Assembly (NCBI GenBank): GCA_023431055.1
Contig: JAEYXX010000029.1
Span: 1 to 25,069 of the forward strand
Direction of reading: 5' to 3'
Length of the DNA stretch: 25,069 bases
Source of the DNA: Pseudomonadota bacterium
GTDB taxonomy: Bacteria; Pseudomonadota; Gammaproteobacteria; Pseudomonadales; Pseudomonadaceae
In this document: positions 24,697-25,069 of the stretch, piece after piece
How the letters are laid out: every line of letters starts with the position of its first letter
Position numbering within the stretch: position 1 is the stretch's first letter
Position numbers and translations under genes: made by a program
Notes under the pieces: generated by a model
Databases searched by the model: none
Seen by the model: only the letters and a program-made list of their open reading frames with translations
What the model was told of the DNA's origin: nothing

Positions 24697-25069
24697 ATGA
24701 GCAGCCGCCGTCCCGATCCGCTGGCCCAGGTCAGCGACTTTGAAATCCGCCTGCTCAAGCTGTTTCGCAGCGTGGTGGAATGCGGCGGTTTTTCCGCCGC
24801 GGAAAGCGCATTGGGCATCGGCCGCTCGGCCATCAGCCAGCAGATGAGCGACCTAGAGCAACGCCTCGGCCTGCGTCTATGCCAGCGCGGCCGCGCCGGC
24901 TTCGCCCTGACCGAAGAAGGCCGCGAGGTGTACCAGAGCACTCTGCAACTGCTGGCGGCGCTGGAGAGCTTTCGCACCGAGGTCAACGGCCTGCACCAGC
25001 ACCTGCGCGGCGAACTGAACATCGGCCTGACCGACAACCTGGTGACCATCCCGCACATGCGCATCACCA
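24697..25069 (+). CDS. bauR: LysR-family regulator, 3' end outside window
   Basis: About 124 N-terminal residues are visible. Residues ~15-75 form the LysR winged helix-turn-helix (FEIRLLKLFRSVVECGGF, then ESALGIGRSAISQQMSDLEQ and RLCQRGRAGFALTEEG), followed by the linker helix and the start of the effector domain (GELNIGLTDNLVT). It is divergent from the bauA-like gene, and in P. aeruginosa the LysR protein BauR activates beta-alanine catabolism in this same arrangement, so the name is inferred from context. The ribosome site is weak (AAGG about 12 nt upstream), which fits low-level expression. Confidence 0.88.
   Translation, partial: MSSRRPDPLAQVSDFEIRLLKLFRSVVECGGFSAAESALGIGRSAISQQMSDLEQRLGLRLCQRGRAGFALTEEGREVYQSTLQLLAALESFRTEVNGLHQHLRGELNIGLTDNLVTIPHMRIT

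Overview
The window reads as a high-GC chromosomal segment of a Pseudomonas species, probably outside P. aeruginosa and in the mendocina/stutzeri/alcaligenes range. The evidence is the gene order rplU-rpmA, obgE, proB next to ispB, a quinone-dependent malate dehydrogenase, a groESL operon with a sigma-32-type promoter, a bau-type beta-alanine locus, and several classic Pseudomonas REP sequences. Species identity is inferred from memory of gene orders and repeats, not from a search.

Layout, left to right. 1-760: a partial YajG-type lipoprotein gene (minus) divergent from a small conserved-looking gene. 1221-2717: mqo (plus), sharing a bidirectional terminator with creA. 2775-6555 (minus): creA, proB, obgE, rpmA and rplU, with a 141-bp hairpin element (MITE-like) wedged between proB and creA. 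6903-7871: ispB (plus), followed by a REP doublet and a shared terminator, then a FabG-like SDR gene (minus). 8886-10135: a HugZ/DUF2470 protein and FxsA (plus). 10389-12377: groES-groEL. 12661-13960: an InaA/Kdo-kinase-like protein and a small exported or membrane-anchored protein. 14275-16602: a beta-carbonic anhydrase and a SulP-STAS transporter, probably a CO2/bicarbonate handling pair.

16724-18697 is the most accessory-looking part. It holds a NYN + OST-HTH RNA-binding or nuclease gene broken by one extra G in a G5 run, then an AT-richer orphan protein with a type I restriction HsdR-N-like PD-(D/E)xK domain. Behind it lies about 0.9 kb without genes, containing an inverted pair of ~235-bp repeats and two REPs. 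19581-21358: arylamine N-acetyltransferase (minus) and two small lipoproteins (plus). 21572-25069: a beta-alanine/omega-amino acid catabolic operon (bauA-like transaminase and bauC/mmsA-like CoA-acylating semialdehyde dehydrogenase, minus) with a divergent LysR regulator (bauR-like) running off the window.

Most of the window is housekeeping. The best leads for something unusual are the NYN/LOTUS-nuclease pair with its structured upstream palindrome, the mini-elements (3247-3387; 18788-19342; 23084-23162), and a decayed or unannotated minus-strand frame at about 13974-14213. I did not find a convincing complete novel system.
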